From Rostrohypoxylon terebratum (taxonomy: Eukaryota; Ascomycota; Sordariomycetes; Xylariales; Hypoxylaceae), in contig MU385951.1 in the NCBI GenBank assembly GCA_022497145.1, positions 1-64,000 on the forward strand: a stretch of 64,000 nucleotides of DNA, given 5' to 3'. The position numbers and the translations under genes were made by a program. Below, piece by piece: positions 1 through 11,871 of this stretch. Under the pieces are notes generated by a model, which worked only from the letters and a program-made list of their open reading frames with translations, did no database searches and had not been told where the DNA came from. Each line of letters starts with the position of its first letter. The first letter of the stretch is position 1.

Positions 1-955
1 TTTTGATGTAGTTGTTGTGTACATCCTTCCACAGCAAGCACATCGTACCGAGGTTTATCCGTGATTGGTTACGGTCTCCACTAGAGGTCTTAAAAAGTGG
101 TTGCAGGTTCGTGACACGTCGGTTCTGGAACTTAGCCAATCATAGTGAGGTTTCTGTGAATGAGGCCTGCTGAGAAGCGGAATCGGGGCTCAAGGTAAAT
201 TGGGCGCATGGTATCAAAAAAGGGACATCGGTCAAGAGCTCTGCTTTGTATTTGTCTGAGCTCCTAATATTGTTGAGCCATTGAATTTCAATTTAAAATA
301 TCATGGCATGTTAGGTACCTACAAACCTATATAACTCTTAATCAAACAAGGTATGTGTGATTGTATAATCAAGACGAATGACACAATCCAGGTATCTATA
401 TTCTTGAGCTTCAAGTCAAGTTAACGCCGACTCAAATTGGATAAATAATGTATATGTGAGGCTATGTTGATTACCACAGCCTCATGGCACTGATAGTTGT
501 GTCTTGCAATTACTTAACCTAAGCACCTAACTACTTAGTGTGTGACAGGCTTTTTCTACTCGTGACTTCCGAATTTTGGTGGAAAGAATTTGCGAGGCTG
601 AAGCTTTGTAGAACATTGGGTGACGAGAGCGTGTCTTATCATTAAGTCATGGATTCCCACGGATTGACTGATATCGCTATGAAAATTAAAGACCGAGCTT
701 CCCCGGCTCCACCGGTCCAGTCTAGGGCTTATTTAGTGGAGCTCCGTGCTCAATGTCACCGTAAATCGGCCGGCTATTCAGATAAGGGATTCGGTGAACT
801 CTAGAGAGTCATGCCAAAAGCCAAAGATACCACTCAACAGAATTATCAGTGAGCTGAAATTTCTGTGGCCATAGCGATAGCGAAATAGCGAGAAAAAATT
901 ACCATCACCTTTGTGATGTTTATTCCCAAGTTCCGAGGAATATAAACTGGGAGGG
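1..955. other. Intergenic, no gene recognised
   Basis: No open frame with coding character on either strand. The stretch is AT-rich and ends in the presumptive promoter and leader of the alpha/beta-hydrolase gene that follows. Confidence 0.5.
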
Positions 956-2406
956 GTGCCGGCGAGCTTGTCGGGAATTCGGTTCATCAGGTACCCACCT
1001 AAGCACCTAAGGGATCAAAGCTTGACTTACCCCTCCGATACCCGCGAATTTGCTATTGCGGTATTTATTAGCAGCCTCATGGCATCCGTTGTGGATATCT
1101 CCCTCGGCCTGCTCAAACTACGGCTGGGCTTATCTGAAATAATGACTCTGACAGCCATCGTAGCTATCGTAGCCGTTGCAGCGTGGGTCTCGGTCAAACT
1201 CGCCCGACGGCCTGGGGGTAAAACAAAAGACCTTTTCATTCCATCACCGGGCATCGCACGCCCCCCCGAGTTCCAAGAGGGAAAGGCCGCGGATCTACCG
1301 TATCCGCTCGACGCTCTGCCTGGGGGCCGAAATGTGATTACTCCCTATGGATCACTACGCGCTTACGAGTGGGGTCCCGAAGAAGGGGAAAGAGTTCTCT
1401 TTGTTCACGGCATAAGTACGCCGGTGGTGGCTCTCGGGGACCTTGGACATGAATTTGCCAACAGGGGTTACCGAGTCATGCTCTTCGGTAGTTGCGCCCG
1501 TGAAATTTACAATCTTGAAATATGAATGAGAGTATTTGGCTGACTAGCTTTGTCATAGACCTCTTTGGCCGTGGATACTCGGATGCACCCAAAGACCTCG
1601 AATATGATGCGCGCCTCTATGTGACGCAAATTCTGTTGGTTCTGGCCTCATCAAAGCAGCCATGGACTATGTTCCATCTCGTGGGTTATTCCCTCGGTGG
1701 TGGTCTCAGCGTCTCATTCACGAGATATTTCCCGCATCTGGTTAGCTCGCTCACCCTAGTGGCGACTGGTGGCCTAATTCGACCTTACCACGTAGGCTGG
1801 CAGAGCCATCTGTTATATCACTCAGGCCTTATACCCGAACTCATAGTTAGGATACTAGTTAAAAGGAGATTGCGGCCCAAGGATGAGCAGCAGCCGTCGG
1901 CCGCGGGCGGTGCGGATATCGTGTCTGCAGAGGCCAAGAAGCATCTCCCTAATGGAGACGGCGATTCTAATGGCGGCGATGGATTCGACAGTGCAGTTAT
2001 TTCTAAATTTCGGCCGGGTGTTACCATAGCCTCGGTTATGAGATGGCAGGTTGACCATCACGAAGGCTTTATCACTGCATTTCTGAGCACGATAAGGAAC
2101 GCCCCTATCTATGCCGCTCTCGATGACTGGATGCACTTAGCTCAGATCCTTGAAGCAAGAAGACGATCCGAGCGTGACAATGAATCCAAATCCGACCCAG
2201 GGATTCAATCTGGGAAAGTCTTGATAGTATTGGGAGATAGTGACCCAGTGGTTGTTAAAGAGGAGATGATTGAAGATGCAGAGCGAGTTCTAGGAACCGA
2301 TGGAGTAGAATTTGCAATTTTGCCTGGTGGCCATGAGATACCATTCACATCAAGCACGGTGGTTGCGAGTACGGTAGACGCTTTTTTGCATAGATGCCGG
2401 CTATGA
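956..2406 (+). CDS. Alpha/beta-hydrolase fold protein, N-terminally anchored
   Basis: Predicted serine hydrolase of the alpha/beta-hydrolase fold; substrate unknown. Two exons, 956-1487 and 1559-2406, are separated by a 71-nt GT-AG intron; splicing fuses RVMLF to DLFGRGYSD, a conserved strand and turn of the family. Visible motifs are the oxyanion-loop VHGIS, the nucleophile elbow GYSLGG, GDSDPVV with the likely catalytic Asp, and GGHEIPF with the likely catalytic His near the C terminus. The longest frame starts at 956 (459 aa), but ATGs at 1079 and 1142 follow. The one at 1142 begins straight into a hydrophobic segment closed by KLARR, a typical signal anchor, and would give 397 aa; I think 1079 or 1142 is the more likely initiator. 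Hydrolase identity is secure, the specific function is not. Confidence 0.8.
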
Positions 2407-4984
2407 CGACTCGGTCCTCATTGCGGTACAGGACGTCGGGTTGGGTCGAGAACTAGACTAGGTTGATGTGAACTAATAGGATAATAAGCGTGGAACAATC
2501 GTCTATACCAAAAGCATCTCGGGGTTTTGCCAATATTAAACTAGTAAAGTGAAGTAAAGTCATGGGACAGCCTTCAAAACATGCAAAGAACTTACCCAAG
2601 CTAGAACCTGTCTGAAACCCATCATGTCCCATCATATGGGGAAGAAACCGGCTGTTAGTGGAGACAGGTTCAGTTCCTGTCAGCGCCATTGATATCGCGT
2701 ATATGTTGTCAGCCTGGCGACTCCAACTGTCTTCTTTCTTTTCAACATGCATATTCCAATGCAGATGCAAGCAGACGTGGTGAATGCATACTCATAAGCA
2801 TGCTTGCAGAAGTTCCTGTGAGGGGTAAAGGTACGAGTCATGCTTCGTTCATGACGCCCCTAGGATCCCACTATTTTCATACATCCAATCGCAATCCAGG
2901 TACTCTCTCCTGCTGTAAGACGGTAGACGAACGAGTCTGATAGCTAGTGATTGCACTATGCAAATCGCCAGATATGTTGCATAGTTGCTGTAAAACATTG
3001 ACATCAGATAACAAGCTGTTATACTCTTCCACGTGATGTTTGATCAACGCCATGGTATAGAGTATCACGAACACTCTTACATGCTCCACTACCACTTGTA
3101 GAATCGCCTAGTTTGTACGTTGCAGTAGGGACTAGGGGAATTCAGCTGCTAGGTACAGCTTGCTATAGCACGATGTTCTGCATAGGAGACAGGACTTTAG
3201 CAGTAGGGCAAAATGTGATTTGTTCATCGAGATGCGGATTCGCCGACGGTTTGCTTGGAGGGGTGCCAAGTTGATTGGCGTCGGCTTCCGAATCAGACAC
3301 TACCAATCGTATCGTATCCCAGCTTGTGGGTGGTGTGGATACGGACCATACTGTAATATAGCGTGCATGCCGCTACGACGCTACGTAGTAGAGTGCAGCC
3401 GTGCAGTCCGAAAACACTAGAAGAAACCTGGGGATAGCTTACTGATGCTTGTTGCCCACATGGCCCTATCAGAGGGATCGTATATGTCGACCCCAAGAAT
3501 ACGCCGCCTTGGCTCCGTCTCGACCACGAAAGACCCTTTTCAAAAGGCAGCATGGCGCTGAGATGAACAATACCAGATCGACACACACATGCTTCGAGGC
3601 GAGGCAACGGCGGCAGGATTATGCTTTTTTTTTTCTTTTCAACGACGAAGCATAGAATGTGTGACACGTTGCTGTGCCGTTATGTCAATCTCCTGGTCTG
3701 TGTCTTCTCCAACATGAACTTTGATATTGAATTTGGTCATCGACGAGCCAGGAGAGGTGACGACGACCATCAGTAGATCGAACGTTTGTAGATCGGATGA
3801 TGGATGCAAGTCGAATAATAATCCCAAATGCGATTGGATGAGAGCACCATGTATAGGATGTTGTTGTGTGAGTGTAACATATGAAATAAGCGTGGAGAGG
3901 AGACCGAGAAGAATATTGAAGATCAGCACTTTGATGCTCCAAAAGAAGGTGGAGACTGAATACCGGGTACAATTCTAGGTGATAGTTCAACTGGTCAGAA
4001 GCCCAAGTAGCAGTTTCCTAGGAATTCAAAAAGTCCACCTTGATACAAGCTTTTTTCCAGGGACCATGTGATGTAAGTTGAATTCCTTAGTGTGAGTAAA
4101 TTACATCAAGGGCTGTATCAGATCGAAAGCATCTAGGTTAGACAATTGTATGTAGACGGAAAGGCTAGGGATCGGTAGGGGTGTCCCTTCTACATACCCC
4201 TTTACCCCGCAAATCCTTTAGGTTCTGGAATTGCGGGTGACGTAGTGCCCAGGTGGCCACTAGACGAGCAAGTTGGTGGGTAGAACGGGTAGAACTACAC
4301 TGGTAGATAGTGCTATCGGAGATTCCACACCAACCATATTCGTAAAGCAAAACTTTTAATACCGTTAATACTTACCAATTGTTCCTAGTTCTCTTTGTAG
4401 TAGCTCGCAGCTATGTACGTCCTCAGCCTGCGTGGTGTATCCTTGTAAATATAAACCTTAGCGTAAGCAGCCTAGGGTAGCTTCAGTGAGTCGACCAATT
4501 AGCTGTCGACTTTTGTCTTCCATTCACAGGCTAGCAGCGACGATCTAGGTCGTAACACTTCAAGGTTACTGTATTGTACATAGTATCAGGCAAGATAGGC
4601 AGGCAGGCAGGGTGGGTAAGGTGGGCAGGGCAGAGTGAGCAATTGCATGTTAGAATATCCATATGGGTGCATATGAATCTATCCTTGCAATTCGCATTCT
4701 TTATATTAAATATTTCCCACGCTTTTTTCATAAACGACCAGAACAATCTACCTGACTTCTCTGGCCTATTTGACCAGTTCCCGATTCCAAAGTTCATGAT
4801 CCAACCAAGCCAATTTCCTACCTCAAAGCTTTGTTTCCGTTTGTTTCTACTTCCGGACACGACAGAAAACTAGGACCTAGGTACATTTATACCGATTGAG
4901 TCATCTGGACCGACTCCATTTGCTGCATCTGCTGCATCTACTCTCCATTTGGAGTCTGTTTCACCTGTATCTACTCTGCTATCG

Positions 4985-5028
4985 ACCTAGGTCCTAGGTC
5001 CTTGGTCCTAGGTCCTTGGTCCTAGGTA
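4985..5028. repeat. CCTAGGT / CCTTGGT tandem motif tract
   Basis: Alternating copies of CCTAGGT and CCTTGGT in head-to-tail order. CCTAGG is palindromic. Similar CCTAGGT clusters recur in other intergenic parts of the window (around 33.77, 41.20 and 63.08 kb). Confidence 0.8.
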
Positions 5029-5280
5029 TCTACCCCGCTTGAAACAACCCGAGTCAGTCGATACAACTCTGCTCTGAGGCCATCATCGTCACTTTCGATT
5101 TACACAACATAAACGATTGGACCTCAGTTGTCTCTATTGATAGCGTGCACCGGTCTCATATCGCGTCAAAGGAAAAGGCGGCTGATCGCATTGTAATCGT
5201 CACATTTACCTACCTAGTACCTACTATCCACCGTCCACCAACCATAATTGATACTTGACTATACCTTGACTATTAACTCT

Positions 5281-5317
5281 TGTCACTCCTTGTCACTCCT
5301 TGTCACTCCTTGTCACT
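5281..5317. repeat. 10-bp tandem repeat, 3.7 copies
   Basis: Unit TGTCACTCCT repeated three times perfectly plus a partial fourth copy, about 400 bp upstream of the start codon at 5700, so probably in its leader or promoter. Confidence 0.85.
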
Positions 5318-5699
5318 TTCTGCACTTTTGACCCATCTATCGTTTCCCGTCTACGCTGCTGGTGCCATATTCCACAAAGGAACATCTCATCTTGTCTCAT
5401 CCATTTAGTTTCCTCGTCTGATTCTGCTATATTCTTCCTACCTCGACCCAGGTGCATAGCTAAATCAAACATCCCACGAAGCAAGCGAGGGGTTTCACCT
5501 TGCTACTTCAACAGCACCACATCATACCACCATTACCGACTGAAACACGTGCAGCCCAAATATTTATTCCGCCATCGAACCAAGTACAAAAAAGCCAATT
5601 AGGACTTCCCCATAAAGTAATCAGAACCTCCTCTAAGTACTACTAAATTATTAGTTTCACAATTTAATTACAATTACAACAACTTCCATAGCTACCAAT

Positions 5700-6506
5700 A
5701 TGTCGAACGATAACAACAACGGACCGCCTAGCGATCGTCGTGGCTCTGTCACATCGGCCGCCTTCTCAAATCTCTTCCACCGAAGCAACTCAACCTCGAC
5801 CGGAAGTAATGGCCGCGAATCTGCTTTGTCCGCTGCAGCCAGAGATCAACGACGACGGCTATCTGTTACCACCTTGGGACTCGGTACTTCTCCCACCGCT
5901 CAAAATGCACCTTTCGGATTCCGACGCGGTAGCATCTCTACCAATAACTCGGATTCTATTGACGAGAATGCTATTGACGACGAGGAATCTGCCAAGGCAG
6001 GTCCTAACTCGCCATTCGCTCGTCGAATGAGTTTCGGTGCCCAGGCTATGCGTAATCTACGCACTGGGCAAACTAGCCCTGGAACACCTGGTAGGCATCC
6101 CCAAGAGTCTAGACGTATCTCTAATGGACATACACGTGCTCCACCTACCGGTGCATCGCCCGCCCCAGCAGCTGCGAGACGGGCAAGCACCTCTCAGGCA
6201 AGCCATACATTTTCCTACAGAATTCATTCTGACATGATTTCTGCTCGGGCAGACAACGCTTTCAACTGGTCCGAGCAGCTTAGATCCCGCGCCGAGAGCA
6301 ACGTTCAAGGCCATCGACCGTCCTTCCCTACTGGTAGGTACGGTTCACCGCCACGCAGCAACGGCCAGCACGATCGCTCCAAGTCTATTTCCGAGATGCC
6401 GGCTCCTCCTCAACAGGCTGCTGCTGTTAAGCCCAAGCAACCCGAGAGACCGAAGCCGGATCATATGCAAGAACGCATCCTGAAGGGTGACTTCTACATG
6501 GACTGA
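5700..6506 (+). CDS. Conserved Ser/Arg-rich fungal protein of unknown function
   Basis: Single-exon gene of 268 aa. The protein is low-complexity and probably mostly disordered, rich in Ser, Arg, Pro and Asn. It has repeated basophilic kinase-type sites (DRRGS, RRRLS, FRRGS, ARRMS, ARRAS, DRSKS), which suggests a substrate of PKA-like kinases. Two islands look conserved: FNWSEQLRSRAES in the middle and ERILKGDFYMD at the extreme C terminus. From memory, both islands occur in a family found across Pezizomycotina, including Aspergillus, with no assigned function. No signal peptide, membrane segment or enzymatic motif is visible. The upstream leader is long and carries short tandem repeats. Confidence 0.8.
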   Translation: MSNDNNNGPPSDRRGSVTSAAFSNLFHRSNSTSTGSNGRESALSAAARDQRRRLSVTTLGLGTSPTAQNAPFGFRRGSISTNNSDSIDENAIDDEESAKAGPNSPFARRMSFGAQAMRNLRTGQTSPGTPGRHPQESRRISNGHTRAPPTGASPAPAAARRASTSQASHTFSYRIHSDMISARADNAFNWSEQLRSRAESNVQGHRPSFPTGRYGSPPRSNGQHDRSKSISEMPAPPQQAAAVKPKQPERPKPDHMQERILKGDFYMD

Positions 6507-7806
6507 TCAATCACAATTTGTTCAAAAAGGCGTGCAAATACCAACCTAATCAAAAAGATCTATAACGGTGCCAATTACCAGACCACCGTATATACAATTA
6601 CTCATAAGTCTATCGCCATCTGCTCCATATCATCTATTTCCTGTACGCTACGTCTCTTCAACTGACGTCATTCGTTTCGACGACTTCTTCCTCTATGGCG
6701 TTGAGACGGGGAAGCAGGGAGGGACGAACGGATAAATTGTTTATGCAAAAAAAAACACATCGCTAGGCTGAAATGGGAGATGAGCAGGGTCACTTCTGGG
6801 GATGACGTGACGATTCGGAGAATTATAAACATTGGCTCGGTGGAGAGATCAACCTCGTCGAATTGTTGATGATTTTTAAAGCCTCAAATAGGCCATGTTT
6901 GGCGTCAAGGATGATGGGTTTGGGTGGTACTAGTGATTACCAAAGGGTCACGGAGTTGCGACTGTATGTATGATATGACGTCGGGCCAGGGCGGTCTTTT
7001 CTGCTTTATCGTTGAGCATCGGAAATGGTTTACATGTCTTACGAACATCACTCGCATGTACTCGGAAATCACCAAAAGAATGGAAATATCTGATACAGGA
7101 CGTCGGAAAAAAGATACGGTCATCTACATACCTAGGGACCTTGTAAGATTCAGCTGAACTAGCTCATCAGAATGAGAACCAGATATCATATCATATCATA
7201 TCATCATTTAACATCACTAAGGGAGACAACGCGTAATCATACAGCATTGGTGATTGGGAATTGTCTAACACGTCTTGATACCAAGACCGAATGACGAACA
7301 CATCGATCAATCGTTCAGAGTACACTCCTATCGAGATTTACCACGACACCTTGAACTCCACTAACCCGTTCCCCGAAGCTGAAGAAAAAGCCATTCATAC
7401 CTATACACCCTCAGCCCTAAAGCCGATACAGACATTGCATTCGTTGCGCCATTTTTTCGCCGTACAATCGATCTCTTTCGTGGGGAGTATATATATATAT
7501 ACTTGGTATAGCAACAAAGCGAGACTCGGCCTCCAGTGAAAAAGCTCCTTGCTTCCTCCCTCCGTAACATGCGATATACACGAGTTCGAATAACGACCGT
7601 AAGCCAATAGTCACCTGGTTTAGTAGTACAATGTCCTCCGTCTCGTCCCATCGTAAAGTTCCTACAGAGCTCTCCTTGAGCTCCTCGCAAGTGTAGTTAT
7701 GCTAGTATTACTGCGCGTGGTAGTAGCGACCGGACATTCCGTGTTTGCCTAGAAGCGGTAGTAGTAATCCCCGTTTTCCTGGAAAGGGGTAGTAATCTCC
7801 ATTTTC
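6507..7806. other. Intergenic between convergent genes
   Basis: 3' flanks of two convergent genes. It contains a short ATATC microsatellite at about 7183-7205 and a TA-repeat near 7488. No coding frame has support. Confidence 0.5.
7183..7205. repeat. ATATC microsatellite
   Basis: Four perfect tandem copies of ATATC followed by a partial copy. Confidence 0.8.
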
Positions 7807-7833
7807 CTAGAAGGGGTAATAATTCCCGTTTGG
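7748..7833 (-). repeat. Three tandem 28-30 bp copies of a coding tail, two beyond the stop
   Basis: Three degenerate head-to-tail units, 7748-7777, 7778-7805 and 7806-7833. On the minus strand the unit at 7806-7833 encodes the last residues of the Zn2Cys6 regulator (NGNYYPF, then TAG). The second continues in frame past the stop as ENGDYYPF. The third encodes ENGDYYYRF followed by TAG, but only in a shifted frame. Confidence 0.85.
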
Positions 7834-10719
7834 ACCGGTCTGAGGACCCTGGGGGGCGGTGGCGAAGCCTTCGACGGGGAGGGGACCTAACATGTCGTTT
7901 TGCATCATGTAACGCATTGTGTCCTCGTAGGAGGCTGGGTCGCCGGGACTACCGCCGCCAAAACCTGTTAACGTGAGGCCCATAGCCTGTTCGAAGCCGT
8001 CGCCGAGGCTACTGTAGTCGAAATCTGTAGCCCCAAAAGACCCGGCCATCCACGGCATAAATGACTGCTCTGGTCCCGGTCCCTGCATTCCCCTAGATGC
8101 GGCGGCCGCGTTGCCGCCTGTGGGGTCATACATAAACGGTTGTGCCGGCTGCGGTACCGATCGTAGCCAACCTGCATTAGACTGGTATGCTTGAGCGGTA
8201 TTGGCGTTTGGGCCGGTGCTCTGGCTGGCAGTACGCGATGGGTCATTACCAGTTGCTATTTCGGAAAGTAGCTGGAGCGGCGTGTTTGTCTGCGCAGAAT
8301 TATTCGGTTGCGATTGGTGTTGCTGCTGTGGCGGGTGCTGTGAGGGACCAGAGCCGTTCTTTTTCTCGTTCGTGGGTATTGTCCCTCTTAAATCTTGGAT
8401 AGCCGCCGAAGCAGCCTCATCATCTACTGAGCCCTTGCCTTGAGCTTGGCCTTGCTTAAAAAACCAACTGCGTAACATTGCGAGCACAAGCAGAAATTTA
8501 CTGGCAGGGCGCGATTTGTCCGAAGCGGCAACCTCGCGGAATTTTTCAAGCAACTTCTCGAGATATTCTGCTACCTTCATGTTATCCTTGTTGATAACCT
8601 TGCCCAGTTCTGAATTCGAGTTGCTTGCGCTGAAATACATCTTGATCAGAACGACAACGGCATAGGCGACCCGAACGAAACTAAAAATCGGGATGCAGCG
8701 AATGCTATGGACATCCATCGATAGGAATGTCTCAAAGATGCCATCTATCGCAGTGAGACATGATGATAAAGCGCTGATATGTGATGGGGTAAGCGAGTCA
8801 TCTAGTCCGGGGATAGGGTCCCGAAGAGAATCGGCATTGCACGGAGGTCGATAATCTTCCGGGCTCTTATCGACGTGAAGGGCGATCTCATGCATATATA
8901 GGTTTAATACGTGGAAGCCAAGAAGAAGAGAAGCTATCACAAGTTAGTTGACTTAAGACACTAGAACAGGAATTTTTGCAGACATACGCCTCTTCTCTGA
9001 CTTAGGGATGGACTCGCTATATTTAGCCAGATCACGTTCAAACCCTCGCAGAGCATACTGGACCTTTTGTTCCGAGACATTGACAAACACAGTGGGGTCA
9101 TCCATAGAGAATTGGATACCGACGTCCTCGGCGAGTCGATGTGTCCAGACAAGGTGGCACAGATACCTATCAGTAGGCGCGGCGTCTGGGGAAGATTCCA
9201 GGATGTCCATGCATTCAGTCATGAACGGTTGCCACCGAATCAGATTCGGACGATGTAGAGCCATTGAGACATTGGAGGCCAAAAAATATACAGCTAACCA
9301 GGTCCGCCGCGCTTCGACCGACATAGGATCGGGGAGAGGCTGCTTCCTGAAAGGATGATCTCGCCATGTATAAGGTACAAGTCGGGTCTTTGGATTGTGT
9401 TTCTTTCTTCCTAGACCGATATCGATGGACATAACAGCTGCCAAATGCACGAATTGGTAGAACTTCAACTCTTCAAAATGTTCGGGAGGATAGTACCAAA
9501 TAACGCTGACCAAAAGCGCCTGGATCAGCTCCAAAGATTTCCTACCTGAAATAATGATCTGCTCGGCAAATAATTGCATGATCTCCCGCACAAGTTGACG
9601 TTGAAGTTTGGGGATCTCGGAAGAAGCAGCTGCCATGATAGAGAGAAATAGAATGGGCTTCGACTTGCGAATTTCGATAGCAGTGGTGCCTTCGGGGAAA
9701 ACTACGGCGGGTAGATGAGGTACCATATCGTCGGTAAATCGGGCGAAGAATGCAGCGGCTTCACTCATAGTGATGATGCCACGATCGATTATATCTGGCT
9801 CCGGGTCGGCCCCATTGTTAGATTTGGGCGGCGCCGGCGAGGCGTTAGGTACTGTTGGTGGAGCATCGGTGGTTTCGGTATATTTGCGCTTTTGACCAGC
9901 TACAGGAGTCGGCGCCGGGAATGAAGGAGGTTTCTCTAGCTCAGGCACAGGATGAGATGGGTGAGATGGGTGAGACTGGTGAGACTGGTGAGATCGAGAA
10001 GGCGGAGCGCCCCAATCTCTTGCGGTGGTTGAATTGGTTGAATTGGTTGGATCATGATTGTATCCGAATGTCGGATCCTCCGTCGTATGTGGATGGGAAG
10101 AAGCATTACTTGTTCCTCCCCGACTTGCCTGTAAGCTCGCAGTCAAAGCATCAATCTTCTTCTCTAATTCTGCCACTCGACTGTCCGTCTTCTTTTGTCT
10201 TTTTCGCGTAGGCTGGGTCACGATGCAATTACGTCCCGCCTTCGTACATCTTTTGCAAGGCCCTTCTGGGTTCTCCGGATCGGGTTCGCATTTCACCTTC
10301 AATCCTCGACAAGCTTCACAAGCTCGTGGTCGCTTTAAGTCGTTCGGGTCTTGCGGGGTATTCCCTGTGTCGTTAGGGGTTTCATTGCCCTGATGATGGC
10401 CATTACCATTAGGGCCATTAGGGCCATTAGGAGTATGTGGGGTATAGCCAGTCACGGAAGCTACAGGCGATGGACCATTCGATTGAGCTCGAAATTGTTG
10501 TTGGAGAGGTGATTCGGGGATATCTGATGATTGTCGTCGTTGATGTTGTCTTTGTTGTTGATGCTGTCTTTGTTGATGCGGTGTCTGTTGTTGTGATGAA
10601 GCGTGAATTCCTGCGACAGCGACAGCGATTTGTTGTTGAGTCGGGTTTGTCGGATCGTTGACTACAATTGAGCCGTCGCCTGGATCGCGAAGTCGTGGAT
10701 CAAGGGAAGACGGATCCAT
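7807..10719 (-). CDS. Zn2Cys6 transcription factor, War1/PrtT-like
   Basis: Nuclear DNA-binding regulator of 952 aa from two exons, 10719-8988 and 8933-7807. The 54-nt intron has a GTATGT donor and TAG acceptor and restores frame (KRR then PSLLLGFHVLNLY). A binuclear zinc cluster has Cys at 134, 137, 144, 155, 158 and 165 in the arrangement CEAC-x6-C-x10-CKRC-x6-C. It is followed by a basic linker (TRKRQKK) and a coiled coil (about 180-200) for dimerisation. The N terminus is rich in Gln and His, and the linker carries SHQ/SHP and NGP repeats. The middle and C-terminal parts look like a fungal transcription-factor domain and an acidic, Gly/Pro-rich activation region. ACEACRGLKVKC resembles the War1/PrtT group as I remember it, but the target genes cannot be inferred here. 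Confidence 0.85.
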
Positions 10720-11871
10720 CTCGACTTGTTTTTTTTTTCTTCCCTATTTTTCCCCTCTAAAAAAAGAACGAGACGGCCGCTTACTTGCCTGGTACTAACT
10801 GTTAGAGGCTTGCAAGTACAATATCGCGGTGTATGGAGTCCGATTTTGCGGTTGTAACGGTGAACATAAAACCCGGCGGCCGATCATAAAAAGACGAGTG
10901 GGAATTTCTTCTGGTGGTAGCAGGTGGCTGGGCATTTGGCTGGGCATTGAATCCGGGTCAGGAACAATGTCTTGGTCAGCTGCTGCATTCAGTGAGTTCC
11001 CTGGCTGCGTGTAACCGCTGACTCAATCACAGCATACAAAGCTACAAGATGGGGCAAGCCCGACTCACCCCACTTTATTAGTAGTGTATTTAGTGCAACG
11101 GACGTCAGTGGCCACTTCCCCCAAGACAGCCCGATAATTTTCCGAGTTTCTTCCCTGTTCTTCTTCCGGTATTGACATTTCCAAGTTTACCTAATCTTGT
11201 CCTCCAGGGCTTAAGTCTAAGACACGACACAATCTTTCTGTACCTGGTACCTAAGACAGCACTCCTAGGAACTGCTACATACGTTTCAGGGAACAGTTGT
11301 TGATGATCCGGGGAACCCGTCACACAAGAAAACCGACTTGTCAGATTTTCAGAATTATGGGAAGGGTCCTTTTTCCTTTCACCATTGGCAATATCCTTTC
11401 ATCATGTCATATGCACGTAGGCACTAGCAGAGTCGCGAATTCCCTCCGAACTCTTTATTTTATGCAAGCCAAGTCAAGCGTTATCCGTGAGGTATATGTG
11501 TTACCTCAATTGCCTCGCAAACCTAAGGAGCAACTTCCTCTTCATCATATGACATATGGTTCGAGGAAGATTTTGCTTGTTAAATTGACCTTCAGTTGGA
11601 AGCCGCGAAGGTCAACGAGCCAATTAAACCCCAATTAAAGCTCAATTAAAATTGGATGTAAACCTAAGTGGGCTTGAGTATGATGTCCTACTTCAACTAC
11701 TAGGTATGTTATATTAATAGAAATTTTGTCTCGTCGCACGAAATCTTAGTTATGTATCTGGCCATAGTAGGTTCTGGTTAAGTAGGTGATTATCACTTTA
11801 GAACTAAAAAAATCAACAATATATAGAATCCGAATAGCAAGCGAGTACCCGGATTCAGGGGTTAAGGGGGG
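10720..11871. other. Divergent intergenic region
   Basis: Lies between the starts of the minus-strand Zn2Cys6 gene and the plus-strand gene at 11872, so it should hold both promoters. No coding frame has support. Confidence 0.5.

Larger units (their letters stand above)
2407..5699. other. Long intergenic region with short tandem repeats
   Basis: No ORF in this 3.3 kb shows family motifs or coding bias; the short open frames overlap each other on both strands and look random. The right part (about 4860-5699) is pyrimidine-rich, carries two short repeat tracts and is probably the promoter and long 5' leader of the gene starting at 5700. Confidence 0.5.

Noticed and set aside
2453..2770. Minus-strand open frame of 105 aa downstream of the hydrolase gene
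   Set aside because: No domain, no splice partners, overlapped by another random frame.
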